This document shows, piece by piece, positions 1-5,517 of a DNA stretch of 6,406 nt; the first letter of the stretch is position 1; the number at the start of each line of letters is the position of its first letter. The notes beneath the pieces were generated by a model. It did no database searches. It was given only the letters and a program-made list of their open reading frames with translations, and was not told the DNA's origin. The position numbers were made by a program, and so were the translations under genes. The stretch is from Chloroflexota bacterium (lineage in GTDB: Bacteria > Chloroflexota > UBA6077 > JACCZL01), in NCBI GenBank assembly GCA_020845495.1, contig JADLFM010000081.1:1-6406 (forward strand), in the 5' to 3' direction.

Positions 1-842
1 CGACCGACGACCTGCATCGCGCCGACGAGACCCGCCAGCGAGGCCGCGAGGGTTGGCTCGAAGCCACGGTCGTGCATGTACGCGATCAGGTGGGTGTAGA
101 CGGCGATGCTGGCGACGGAGTTCAGCGAGAACGCAATGGCCAGCCAGCGGAACGACGGTTGCCGCAGCGCCTGGCCCACGGACAGCTTGCGGGTTCGCCG
201 GGCCTCGGCATGCGCCGCGTGGGCCGTCGAGTCGCCGTCGAGGTTCTGCCCGATGTCCTCGGGGCGTCGGCGCAGCACCAGAGCGTACGGCACGATGACG
301 GTGACGGCCAGGAACGCCGCCAGGGCGAGAAGCGCAGGCCGCCAGCCGAGTCGCTCGATGAGCCACGCGGCAACGGGGAAGAAGATCGTGCTGGCGAGGC
401 CCGCCATCAGCGTCACGATCATCATGGCGCGGGTCCGCTGGCGCTCGAACCAGGCCGTGATGACTACGAAGGCCGGCTCGTAGAGGACGGTCGCCATCAC
501 CAGCCCGAGCAGTGCCCAGACGACGTAGAACTGGACCAGGCTGGTCACCTGCGACAGCACGACCAGGAGAATCACCGCCGCCACCGTCCCGAGCGTCATC
601 AGGAGGCGCGGCCCGTGGTGGTCGAGCCAGTGCCCAACCGGAGCCGCCGCCAGTCCCGAGAGGAGCATCGCGACGGAGAGCGCGCCGGACATCTCGCCAC
701 GCGACCAGCCCAGTTCGGCCTCCTGCGCCGGCAGGAACGACGAGAAGCCGTAGTAGACGATGCCCCAGGTGATGGTCTGGGTGATGCCGAGCATGACGGC
801 AAGCACCCAGCCGTAGTAGACGCCGCTCAGGCGTGCTGGCAT
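1..842 (-). CDS. MFS transporter, partial (C-terminus beyond the left edge)
   Basis: Major facilitator superfamily permease, an inner-membrane secondary transporter. The 280 visible codons begin MPARLSGVYYGWVLAVM and show six hydrophobic segments (about 10-32, 51-70, 80-98, 104-128, 139-163, 168-190). A cytoplasmic loop (about 191-225) with HAAHAEARR follows, then segments 7 and 8. The loop between segments 2 and 3 reads GHWLDHHGPRLLM (70-82), a variant of MFS motif A (GxxxDRxGxR). The overall look resembles the monocarboxylate/oxalate-type MFS group, but substrate cannot be read from this. The ATG is 11 nt after the flavoprotein stop, with GGCGGTGAG just before it, so the two are probably cotranscribed under the ArsR-controlled promoter. 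Efflux of an arsenical or other flavoprotein product is an inference from context. The start is well supported; the end is outside the window. Confidence 0.9.
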   Translation of the reverse strand, partial: MPARLSGVYYGWVLAVMLGITQTITWGIVYYGFSSFLPAQEAELGWSRGEMSGALSVAMLLSGLAAAPVGHWLDHHGPRLLMTLGTVAAVILLVVLSQVTSLVQFYVVWALLGLVMATVLYEPAFVVITAWFERQRTRAMMIVTLMAGLASTIFFPVAAWLIERLGWRPALLALAAFLAVTVIVPYALVLRRRPEDIGQNLDGDSTAHAAHAEARRTRKLSVGQALRQPSFRWLAIAFSLNSVASIAVYTHLIAYMHDRGFEPTLAASLAGLVGAMQVVG

Positions 843-853
843 CAACTCACCGC

Positions 854-2299
854 CTACCGGCAACAGCCGGAGGACTGCTCGCCGCCGACGGCGACCAGGA
901 CCGGCAGCTCGTTCGGCAGAGGCAGGGCGGCCTCAGCGGAGCCGCAGCAATCCGACAGTGTCGGCACGGCGGTTGGGGATGATACGGTGCCACAGCAAGC
1001 CGCTTCGACCGGGGCGGCGGCCTGGGTTGGCTCAGAGCCGCAGCAGGCAGGCTCGTCCAGATCGCTCGAGCAGACGCCCGTTTCCGGCAGCACCAGATCG
1101 ACGTTCCGTGCCGCCTCCATGTCGCCCGCGATGGCCGCCACCACCGAGCGGACCTGCTCGTAGCCGGTGAGCATGAGGAAGGTCGGTGCCCGGCCGTAGC
1201 TCTTCATGCCGACCATGTAGAAGGCGGCTTCGGGATGACGCAGCTCGGCCTCTCCGTGCGGGTAGACCGTGCCGCAGCTATGGATGTTCGGATCGATCAG
1301 TGGAGCGAGGACGGTCGGGGCATCGACGCTCGGGTCCAACTCCAGACGCAGCTCGGACAGGATCGACAGGTCGGGGCGAAAGCCGGTCGCCCCGATGATC
1401 TCGTCGACGGGTGGCAGCTCGCGATCGAGGCTGGAGACGACGATACCGGCGCCCGTCCGGACCAGCCTGTGTACCTTGAAGCCGGTCACGAAGGTGAGGC
1501 TGCCGGCCTCGACCATCTTACGCACCATGGTGCCGAGCATCCCACGAGCCGGCAGGGCATCGTTTAGCTCGCCACCGAAGAGTTGACGGAGGTCGGTACG
1601 GCGCACGACCCAGGTAACGCGGGTCGCCGGTGCCTCGTCCGCCAATCTGCCAAGGTCGATCAAGGCGTTGAAAGCCGAGTGGCCGCTGCCGACCACCATG
1701 ACCCGCCGGCCCACGTAGCGCTCGCGCTCGGAGCCGAGCACGTCCGGGATGCCGTAGGCGATCCGGTCCGCGTTGTCTCGCTCGCCGATCGCCGGCACGC
1801 CGTTTCCGCCCAGGGGATTCGGGCTGGTGTACGTCCCCGACGCGTCGATGACCGCCTTGGCCAGGATCTCCTCCTCGATTCCGTCGCTCGCCACTCGCAG
1901 GACGAATGGCGCCTCATCCCGCCCCGGCGACTTCATCTTGTCGAAGCCTTGACGAGCGACCGAGACCACGCGAGTGTTGAGGCGAAGGTGGGGCGCGATC
2001 TCCGGCAGATCGGCGAGCGGCCGCAGATACCCCTCGACAAACTCGCCGCCGGCCGGCAGGCCCTCGGCAGGTGGGGATGTCCAGCCAGACCGCTCCAGCA
2101 AGGAAACCGACGCGCGATCGACGACATAGCGCCAGGGCGAGAAGACGCGGACGTGCGCCCACTTGAGAATGCTGGCCCCGACAGAATCGCCGGCCTCGAG
2201 GACCAACGGGGTCTCGCCACGTGAGAGTAGGTGAGCTGCGGCGGCGAGTCCGATCGGGCCGGCGCCGATGACTGCGACTGGCAGGGAGGTCTGGCTCAT
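854..2299 (-). CDS. FAD/NAD(P)H-dependent oxidoreductase (flavin monooxygenase-like) with Cys-pair-rich tail, ars-linked
   Basis: A 481-residue two-dinucleotide-fold flavoprotein. The FAD motif GAGPIG is at 12-17, and the second Rossmann motif VVGSGHSA (202-209) suits NAD(P)H. The ATG-type segment IIGATGFRPD (301-310) and a conserved-looking GMKSYGRAPTF (364-374) follow. This is the class of flavin-containing monooxygenase/thioredoxin-reductase-like enzyme found in ars clusters (ArsO-like), though I cannot assign it to ArsO. The odd part is the tail after residue 405, with Cys at 410 and CC pairs at 419-420, 435-436, 451-452 and 479-480. The only other Cys is 342. Vicinal cysteines are classic As(III)/Sb(III) ligands, as in ArsD, so the tail may capture the metalloid. 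The ATG at 2299 has GAGGAG 6 nt upstream (2311-2306). The gene is divergent from arsR and leads an operon with the MFS gene. Substrate is unknown. Confidence 0.88.
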   Translation of the reverse strand: MSQTSLPVAVIGAGPIGLAAAAHLLSRGETPLVLEAGDSVGASILKWAHVRVFSPWRYVVDRASVSLLERSGWTSPPAEGLPAGGEFVEGYLRPLADLPEIAPHLRLNTRVVSVARQGFDKMKSPGRDEAPFVLRVASDGIEEEILAKAVIDASGTYTSPNPLGGNGVPAIGERDNADRIAYGIPDVLGSERERYVGRRVMVVGSGHSAFNALIDLGRLADEAPATRVTWVVRRTDLRQLFGGELNDALPARGMLGTMVRKMVEAGSLTFVTGFKVHRLVRTGAGIVVSSLDRELPPVDEIIGATGFRPDLSILSELRLELDPSVDAPTVLAPLIDPNIHSCGTVYPHGEAELRHPEAAFYMVGMKSYGRAPTFLMLTGYEQVRSVVAAIAGDMEAARNVDLVLPETGVCSSDLDEPACCGSEPTQAAAPVEAACCGTVSSPTAVPTLSDCCGSAEAALPLPNELPVLVAVGGEQSSGCCR

Positions 2300-2305
2300 G
2301 GTGGT

Positions 2306-2325
2306 CTCCTCAGTGGCCCAGTATA
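2306..2325 (-). promoter_or_regulatory. Probable -10 box and ribosome binding site of the flavoprotein/MFS operon
   Basis: On the minus strand TATACT (2325-2320) is a good -10 hexamer. It would start transcription near 2313, leaving a leader of about 14 nt that holds GAGGAG (2311-2306), 6 nt before the ATG. I see no convincing -35 at 16-18 bp. The -10 lies inside the upstream ArsR-type operator, so repression by occlusion is expected. Confidence 0.45.
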
Positions 2326-2343
2326 TCGAAGGTCATCAATATA
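2322..2343. promoter_or_regulatory. ArsR-type operator 1 (imperfect inverted repeat)
   Basis: TATATCGA, a 6-nt spacer, then TCAATATA: 8-bp arms with one mismatch. Arm sequence and spacing match the perfect copy at 2361-2382, which lies 39 bp away. It overlaps the flavoprotein operon -10 box. Being next to a divergent arsR, it is most simply an ArsR binding site controlling the minus-strand operon. Confidence 0.7.
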
Positions 2344-2351
2344 AAGCCATC

Positions 2352-2381
2352 TTGCCAGACTATATTGACCTGTGTCAATAT
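2352..2381 (+). promoter_or_regulatory. Probable arsR promoter, leaderless
   Basis: TTGCCA (2352-2357), an 18-bp spacer and CAATAT (2376-2381) form a plausible -35/-10 pair. Counting from the -10 box, +1 falls on or very near the A of the arsR ATG (2388). No Shine-Dalgarno sequence precedes that ATG. Together these suggest a leaderless mRNA. Operator 2 covers the spacer and the -10. Confidence 0.45.
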
Positions 2382-2382
2382 A
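2361..2382. promoter_or_regulatory. ArsR-type operator 2 (perfect inverted repeat)
   Basis: TATATTGAC, 4 nt (CTGT), then GTCAATATA: perfect 9-bp arms. It is AT-rich against a GC-rich background and ends 5 nt before the arsR ATG, inside the predicted arsR promoter. The arms resemble the AT-rich palindromes bound by ArsR/SmtB repressors. It is most likely the autoregulatory site. Confidence 0.8.
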
Positions 2383-2387
2383 CCAAC

Positions 2388-2747
2388 ATGGACGTGACGA
2401 TTCCCACGATGGACTGCTGCCCGGCGGTCTTGCAGAGCAGCCCGCTCACGCAGGCCGAGGCGGAGCAGCTGGCGGCCGCGTTTCGCGTGATCGCCGATCC
2501 GGCCCGGTTGCGGCTGCTGAGTCTGCTGGCAAGCTCACCCGATGGTGAGGCGTGTGTCTGCGATCTGGTCGAGCCGCTCGGCCTCTCGCAACCGACCGTC
2601 AGCCATCATTTGAAACTGCTCTTCGAGGCCGGTCTGCTGGGTCGGGAGAAGCGCGGGCTCTGGGTCTACTATCGCTTGCGTCCGGAGCATCTCCAGGTCC
2701 TCCGCAACGCTCTCGGTGCGCCGGCGATCAGGCAGCCGGTCAGCTGA
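2388..2747 (+). CDS. arsR: ArsR/SmtB-family metalloregulatory repressor
   Basis: A 119-residue winged-helix dimeric repressor that leaves DNA when it binds a thiophilic ion. The recognition helix-turn-helix is about 64-83 (LGLSQPTVSHHLKLLFEAGL), followed by the wing REKRGLWVYYRL (86-97). Two candidate thiol sites are visible: CC at 10-11 in the N-terminal arm (MDCCPAVL) and CVC at 56-58 in ACVCDL. The latter corresponds to the CVCDL motif of E. coli ArsR. The N-terminal pair recalls Corynebacterium-type ArsR. As(III)/Sb(III) is the best inducer guess. The frame is open further upstream, but I chose the ATG at 2388 because homology begins there and operator 2 lies just before it. Translation would be leaderless. 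It is divergent from the flavoprotein/MFS operon, which it probably controls. Confidence 0.93.
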   Translation: MDVTIPTMDCCPAVLQSSPLTQAEAEQLAAAFRVIADPARLRLLSLLASSPDGEACVCDLVEPLGLSQPTVSHHLKLLFEAGLLGREKRGLWVYYRLRPEHLQVLRNALGAPAIRQPVS

Positions 2748-3111
2748 CTGGGAGATCATGCTCGTAAACCGCAGAAGCTGGTCCAATTCCGCCGGCCCCG
2801 CAGGCTGAGGCCACTCTCGTGGGCTTTGTGAGTCAAGCCAAACGGGCTAGCGCCATAGTTTCACATCGCCGCCTGTCATCCCTTCGGAGTCGAAAATCAC
2901 GGGACGAGAAGACCCGGGCCCGCTACGCTGCTGTCGTTAGGGAACCTCAAATCTTCGTGAAATTGGACTTGGCTGCATAGACTTACAGGGTCTCGTTATC
3001 CGTCCTCCGGGCGCCCGCTGGCGACGGACTGAACCGGCTTCGTGCTCCGAACGATTCGGGCCGTGTCGGTCTCGCCTTTCTCTTTTCCAACCGTGGCGGC
3101 TCGGTATCCTG
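2748..3111. other. Intergenic region without a supportable gene
   Basis: These 364 nt between arsR and the small membrane-protein gene show no open frame with credible protein features on either strand. They contain one copy of a 17-nt repeat (2800-2816), a short palindrome CCGAA-CGA-TTCGG (3047-3059), and a relatively AT-rich patch near 2935-3000 that could hold a promoter for the downstream genes. I cannot point to convincing -35/-10 boxes. Confidence 0.5.
2800..2816 (+). repeat. 17-nt direct repeat, copy 1
   Basis: GCAGGCTGAGGCCACTC is identical to 5459-5475. It lies 52 nt after the arsR stop. The following 18-20 nt are also partly alike in the two places (both end near TGTGA(G/A)TC). Copy 1 can fold a small CCAC-TCTC-GTGG hairpin just after the shared core. 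Confidence 0.7.
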
Positions 3112-3537
3112 GTGGTGGCCCACGTTGTGCAGGTGGCGCGGGGTGATTCAGCGGCTAGGCATGCTTCCGTGTTATTGAGGTCCACTTCGGCCGGGGCAAC
3201 TAGTCTGCTCGTGGTGCTGGTCTTCCATCTCGCCTATATGGCGTCGCCACTGCACGCGATGACAGTCGAGCCTCAGCTTGACGGCCGGGAGATGGCCCAC
3301 GCCGATGACGACGGCGGAATGGTCGATGCTGCGCAGTCCGACGCCCACGGACGAGACTGCTCCATAGAGTGGGCGAAATCGGCCCAGACGGCATGGCTGA
3401 TCTCGCCTCTCGCTCTGCCGGTGAGCTCGATCAGCGTGCTGCTCGCCGATCAGATGCCGATGCCCCCGACGGCCCAGGCGATCGGGCCGCCGAAGCGTGG
3501 CGACCCACAGGCTCTCCTTCAGGTGTTCCGAATCTAG
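3112..3537 (+). CDS. Small membrane-anchored or secreted His/Met-containing protein, hypothetical
   Basis: Up to 141 residues; I do not recognise a named family. A hydrophobic segment ATSLLVVLVFHLAYMASPL (about 29-47) looks like a signal peptide or membrane anchor. It is followed by a polar stretch with HAM, MAH, DAHGRDC and one Cys, a second hydrophobic patch (about 95-110, WLISPLALPVSSISVLLA), then DQMPMPP and the C-terminus PQALLQVFRI. This layout recalls small exported proteins (DUF2946/DUF6153-like) seen next to copper genes, from memory only. The GTG start at 3112 is the furthest upstream option. The in-frame GTG at 3169 would give a cleaner signal peptide and may be the real start; neither has a strong ribosome binding site. 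The DUF305 gene starts 53 nt downstream, so the two probably form an operon. Confidence 0.6.
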   Translation: MVAHVVQVARGDSAARHASVLLRSTSAGATSLLVVLVFHLAYMASPLHAMTVEPQLDGREMAHADDDGGMVDAAQSDAHGRDCSIEWAKSAQTAWLISPLALPVSSISVLLADQMPMPPTAQAIGPPKRGDPQALLQVFRI

Positions 3538-3590
3538 AGGGCTCCGCCGAGCACAGATTCGGAGAATCCACCCGAGAAGGAGACAACGAG

Positions 3591-4316
3591 ATGAAAACGC
3601 GGCTACTCTGGCCGATCGCGCCCTTCGCACTGGCCATGCTGCTCGTGTTCGCCCCGTCAAACGCCACGCCGTCGCGTGCGCAGTTGGGCGACATGATGGG
3701 GCAGCCCCTCGACCAACTCACTGGCGACGACTTCGACAAGGCGTTCCTGTCGCAGATGACCATGCACCACGGCATAGCGGTCATGATGGCTCGGCCGACC
3801 GTCGCCAATGCGAGCCACCAGGAGGTCAAGGATCTCGCTCAGAGCATCATCAACGACCAGACCAAAGAGATCGGCCAGATGCGAGGCTGGGCCAAGGACT
3901 GGTACGGACTGGAGATCGCGGACCCGGTCGCGATGATGGATCAGATGATTGGCACCGGCAGCGGACAGCAAGGCATGCCCGGCATGCACGGCCCCGGTTT
4001 GAACATGCCGGGGATGAACATGCCCGGCATGATGCCACCCGGCTCGGGCGGCATGCCGATGAACCCGTCGTCGATGAACCAGATGAACGACATGTCGATG
4101 ATGGGTAGCATGTCGAAGCTGCCTCCGGGCCGGCTTGAGGTCGTGTTCCTGTCGATGATGATCCCCCACCACCAGGGCGCACTCGATATGGCGAAGCTTG
4201 TCCCTGATCGAGCTGCCCACCAGGAGCTCAAGGATCTTGCTACCAGCATCGTCTCGTCACAGTCTGCCGAGATCGACAAGATGAACGGCTGGCTGCAAAG
4301 CTGGTACGGCCTGTAG
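3591..4316 (+). CDS. Tandem DUF305 exported protein with Met-rich linker
   Basis: A 241-residue protein with a signal peptide (MKTRLLWPIAPFALAMLLVF, cleavage likely near residue 31), so it acts outside the membrane. Two DUF305 ferritin-like helical units are visible, at about 48-106 and 182-241. Each has an HH motif (TMHHGIAVMM 57-66; IPHHQGALDM 191-200), a later (S/A)HQE(V/L)KDLA, and a closing W..(D/S)WYGL. Between them, residues 112-175 carry about 18 methionines in GMP/NMPGM-like repeats. DUF305 proteins such as cyanobacterial CopM bind copper through Met and His; copper or silver binding is inferred here. The ATG at 3591 is chosen over the longer frame because AAGGAG (3577-3582) sits 8 nt upstream and the signal peptide begins there. 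A hairpin follows the stop. Confidence 0.93.
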   Translation: MKTRLLWPIAPFALAMLLVFAPSNATPSRAQLGDMMGQPLDQLTGDDFDKAFLSQMTMHHGIAVMMARPTVANASHQEVKDLAQSIINDQTKEIGQMRGWAKDWYGLEIADPVAMMDQMIGTGSGQQGMPGMHGPGLNMPGMNMPGMMPPGSGGMPMNPSSMNQMNDMSMMGSMSKLPPGRLEVVFLSMMIPHHQGALDMAKLVPDRAAHQELKDLATSIVSSQSAEIDKMNGWLQSWYGL

Positions 4317-4335
4317 CCGAGGCCCAGATCAGGTC

Positions 4336-4377
4336 GTCACGGGGCGAGGTGCCGTCAGCGCCCCGCTCCGTGACTTT
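4336..4377 (+). terminator. Possible terminator after the DUF305 gene
   Basis: GTCAC-GGGGCG (4336-4346) pairs with CGCCCC (4359-4364) and GTGAC (4370-4374), with a 12-nt loop and a 5-nt bulge. Only TTT follows, so it is a weak intrinsic terminator. It starts 20 nt after the DUF305 stop and separates that gene from the next unit. Confidence 0.4.
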
Positions 4378-4522
4378 GGAATTGATCGTGGTCCGACCCA
4401 GAGCGACGCCGCTACGCTGAGCCTGACAAATGTCGGCCGCCGTCCATGACGATCGCCCCTGCCTGAAGAGCTGTCGTTACCCGTAATCTCATGTGACAAC
4501 ACCTCCCGCAGGAGCCCACATC

Positions 4523-4999
4523 ATGTCCCGCCGGTCCCGCCGCCATCGTGGACGCCAAAGCGGGCGATTGCTCATCGTCGTCGGCGGTCTCCTGACGCTC
4601 GTCATCGGGATCGCGGCCTATCTCTGGCTCCAGCCGGCCTCCCCACAGGTCGCCACTGATGCTGGTGCGCCGGGTCGACTGGTCGCCTCGTCAGCGACAG
4701 TGGACCTGGGCCGTGTGCCATTCGACAAGATGGTCGAGGCCCAATTCGAGCTGGCAAACACCGGCGGCGGCACGGTTAACCTGACCGGCGCCCCGAAGAT
4801 TCAGATGCTGGAGGGTTGTTGACCAGCCACGCCGGCCGTCAGTTCGACGGCCATCAAGTCCGGTCAGACGACCAGCCTCCGTTACCCATTCATCATGCAT
4901 CCGAGCATGGGTGGCCAACATCGGATCCAGATAACGGTGCCAACGGACAGCCCGGAGACGCCGACCGTCACGTTAACCTTGCTCGCGGTAGCCGGCTGA
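4523..4999 (+). CDS. Probable selenoprotein: membrane-anchored DUF1573-domain protein with Cys-Sec motif (in-frame TGA)
   Basis: A 158-residue protein if TGA at 4820-4822 is read as selenocysteine. The ATG at 4523 has AGGAG (4510-4514) 8 nt upstream. Residues 1-14 are Arg-rich, and 15-36 form one membrane helix (LLIVVGGLLTLVIGIAAYLW). A DUF1573 beta-sandwich follows on the outer side (VDLGRVPFDKMVEAQFEL 60-77, NTGGGTVNL). At 96-101 it reads LEGC-U-P. The same frame continues with PATPAVSSTAIKSGQTT, FIMHPSMGGQHRI and a closing TVTLTLLAVAG, high in GC at third positions, to TGA at 4997. As I recall, relatives have EGCCP here. A SECIS-like hairpin lies 11 nt after the TGA. The stop overlaps the next ATG (TGATG), which fits translation through the TGA. 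The role is unknown; Cys-Sec suggests redox or soft-metal chemistry. The alternative is a nonsense mutation giving a 99-residue stub. Confidence 0.8.
4834..4852 (+). promoter_or_regulatory. Bacterial SECIS-like hairpin
   Basis: GGCCGTC (4834-4840), loop AGTTC (4841-4845), GACGGCC (4846-4852): a perfect 7-bp stem. The stem begins exactly 11 nt after the in-frame TGA (4820-4822). The loop begins with A then G, 19-20 nt after the TGA. E. coli fdhF has the same 11-nt spacing and an AGGUCU loop in which G at the second position is contacted by SelB. No other role for the hairpin is evident inside the coding sequence. Confidence 0.75.
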
Positions 5000-5454
5000 T
5001 GGACGGCAGGCGGCTCACGCGGCGCACGGCGCTTGGTGGCCTGGCGGGCCTGGCGACCGTTTGGGTCGGCTGGTCGATGTCTCGTGCCGTCGATCGCTGG
5101 GAGACCGCGGCATCTCGTCCCGCTCGGGCACCAGCATTCCCGTCCTGGGTCTCGTCGACGAGACGCTCTCGCCAGGCGTACGAGGTGGCTTTCGGCAACT
5201 TGGAGCTGATGGCGACGCTCCCGTGCTACTGCGGCTGCGCCGCCTTGACCTTACCGCACGCCAGTCTGCGGGAATGTTTCGTCCAACCCAGCGGGAGGAT
5301 CGAGCAGCATGCGTCAGGCTGCGGAACGTGCCAGGACGAGGCGATCGACGCGGTGGCGTGGGCCGATAGTGGGATGGCGTGGCCCGACGTTCACAGCCGA
5401 ATCGTCGCCAGCTACTCGGGCCTCGGACCGGGGTCACCGGGACATCGCACGTAG
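4999..5454 (+). CDS. Exported PCYCGC-motif protein with twin-arginine-like leader
   Basis: A 151-residue protein. The N-terminus MDGRRLTRRTALGGLAGLA, followed by a hydrophobic run to about residue 25, looks like a Tat signal (TRRTALGG). PCYCGC at 75-80 defines the PCYCGC family. Its other usual cysteines are present, C93 in LRECFV and C108/C111 in SGCGTCQDEA, with the typical helix ending VHSRIVASY. Homologues are small extracytoplasmic, often lipid-anchored proteins of unknown function; six cysteines suggest metal or thiol-redox chemistry. I see no lipobox here. The ATG overlaps the upstream TGA by one base and lacks a clear ribosome binding site, so translation probably depends on ribosomes finishing the DUF1573 gene. 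The two products probably act together at the outer face of the membrane. Confidence 0.9.
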   Translation: MDGRRLTRRTALGGLAGLATVWVGWSMSRAVDRWETAASRPARAPAFPSWVSSTRRSRQAYEVAFGNLELMATLPCYCGCAALTLPHASLRECFVQPSGRIEQHASGCGTCQDEAIDAVAWADSGMAWPDVHSRIVASYSGLGPGSPGHRT

Positions 5455-5458
5455 ACCG

Positions 5459-5475
5459 GCAGGCTGAGGCCACTC
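5459..5475 (+). repeat. 17-nt direct repeat, copy 2
   Basis: GCAGGCTGAGGCCACTC is identical to 2800-2816 and starts 5 nt after the PCYCGC gene stop, in the 63-nt gap between converging genes. It is followed by a small CAGC-TTCGGT-GCTG hairpin (5476-5489). The position after a stop codon suggests a dispersed 3'-end element. Confidence 0.7.
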
Positions 5476-5517
5476 CAGCTTCGGTGCTGTGAATCGCGAC
5501 GAAAGCTCTACCCGGGA

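Noticed and set aside
72..1163. Long plus-strand open frame (363 codons) opposite the MFS and flavoprotein genes
   Set aside because: It is extremely rich in Arg, Gln, Glu and His with no domain or hydrophobic pattern. It crosses two well-supported minus-strand genes; such shadows are common in GC-rich DNA.
1583..2224. Plus-strand open frame of 213 codons opposite the flavoprotein gene
   Set aside because: It is the antisense shadow of the FAD and NAD(P) domains, with no recognisable features.
2937..3185. Minus-strand open frame of 82 codons in the intergenic region
   Set aside because: No ribosome binding site, no recognisable motif, Arg-rich composition, and overlap with the start of the small membrane-protein gene.
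2921..4480. Shared short strings CGCTACGCTG (2921, 4410) and CTGTCGTTA (2931, 4471)
   Set aside because: They lie adjacent in one place and about 50 nt apart in the other, and fit no promoter spacing. Probably chance.
4523..4822. DUF1573 gene as a pseudogene broken by a nonsense codon
   Set aside because: The frame and DUF1573-like pattern continue undamaged to a stop that overlaps the next start, and a SECIS-like hairpin sits at the right distance. It remains the main alternative until sel genes are checked.
4816..4998. Upstream extension of the PCYCGC frame
   Set aside because: This part is out-of-frame reading of the DUF1573 3' half. The Tat-like leader starts at the ATG at 4999.
5477..5507. 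Bidirectional terminator between the converging PCYCGC and split-barrel genes
   Set aside because: AGCTTCG can pair with CGAAAGCT only with a bulge and a long loop, and there is no T-run on either side.
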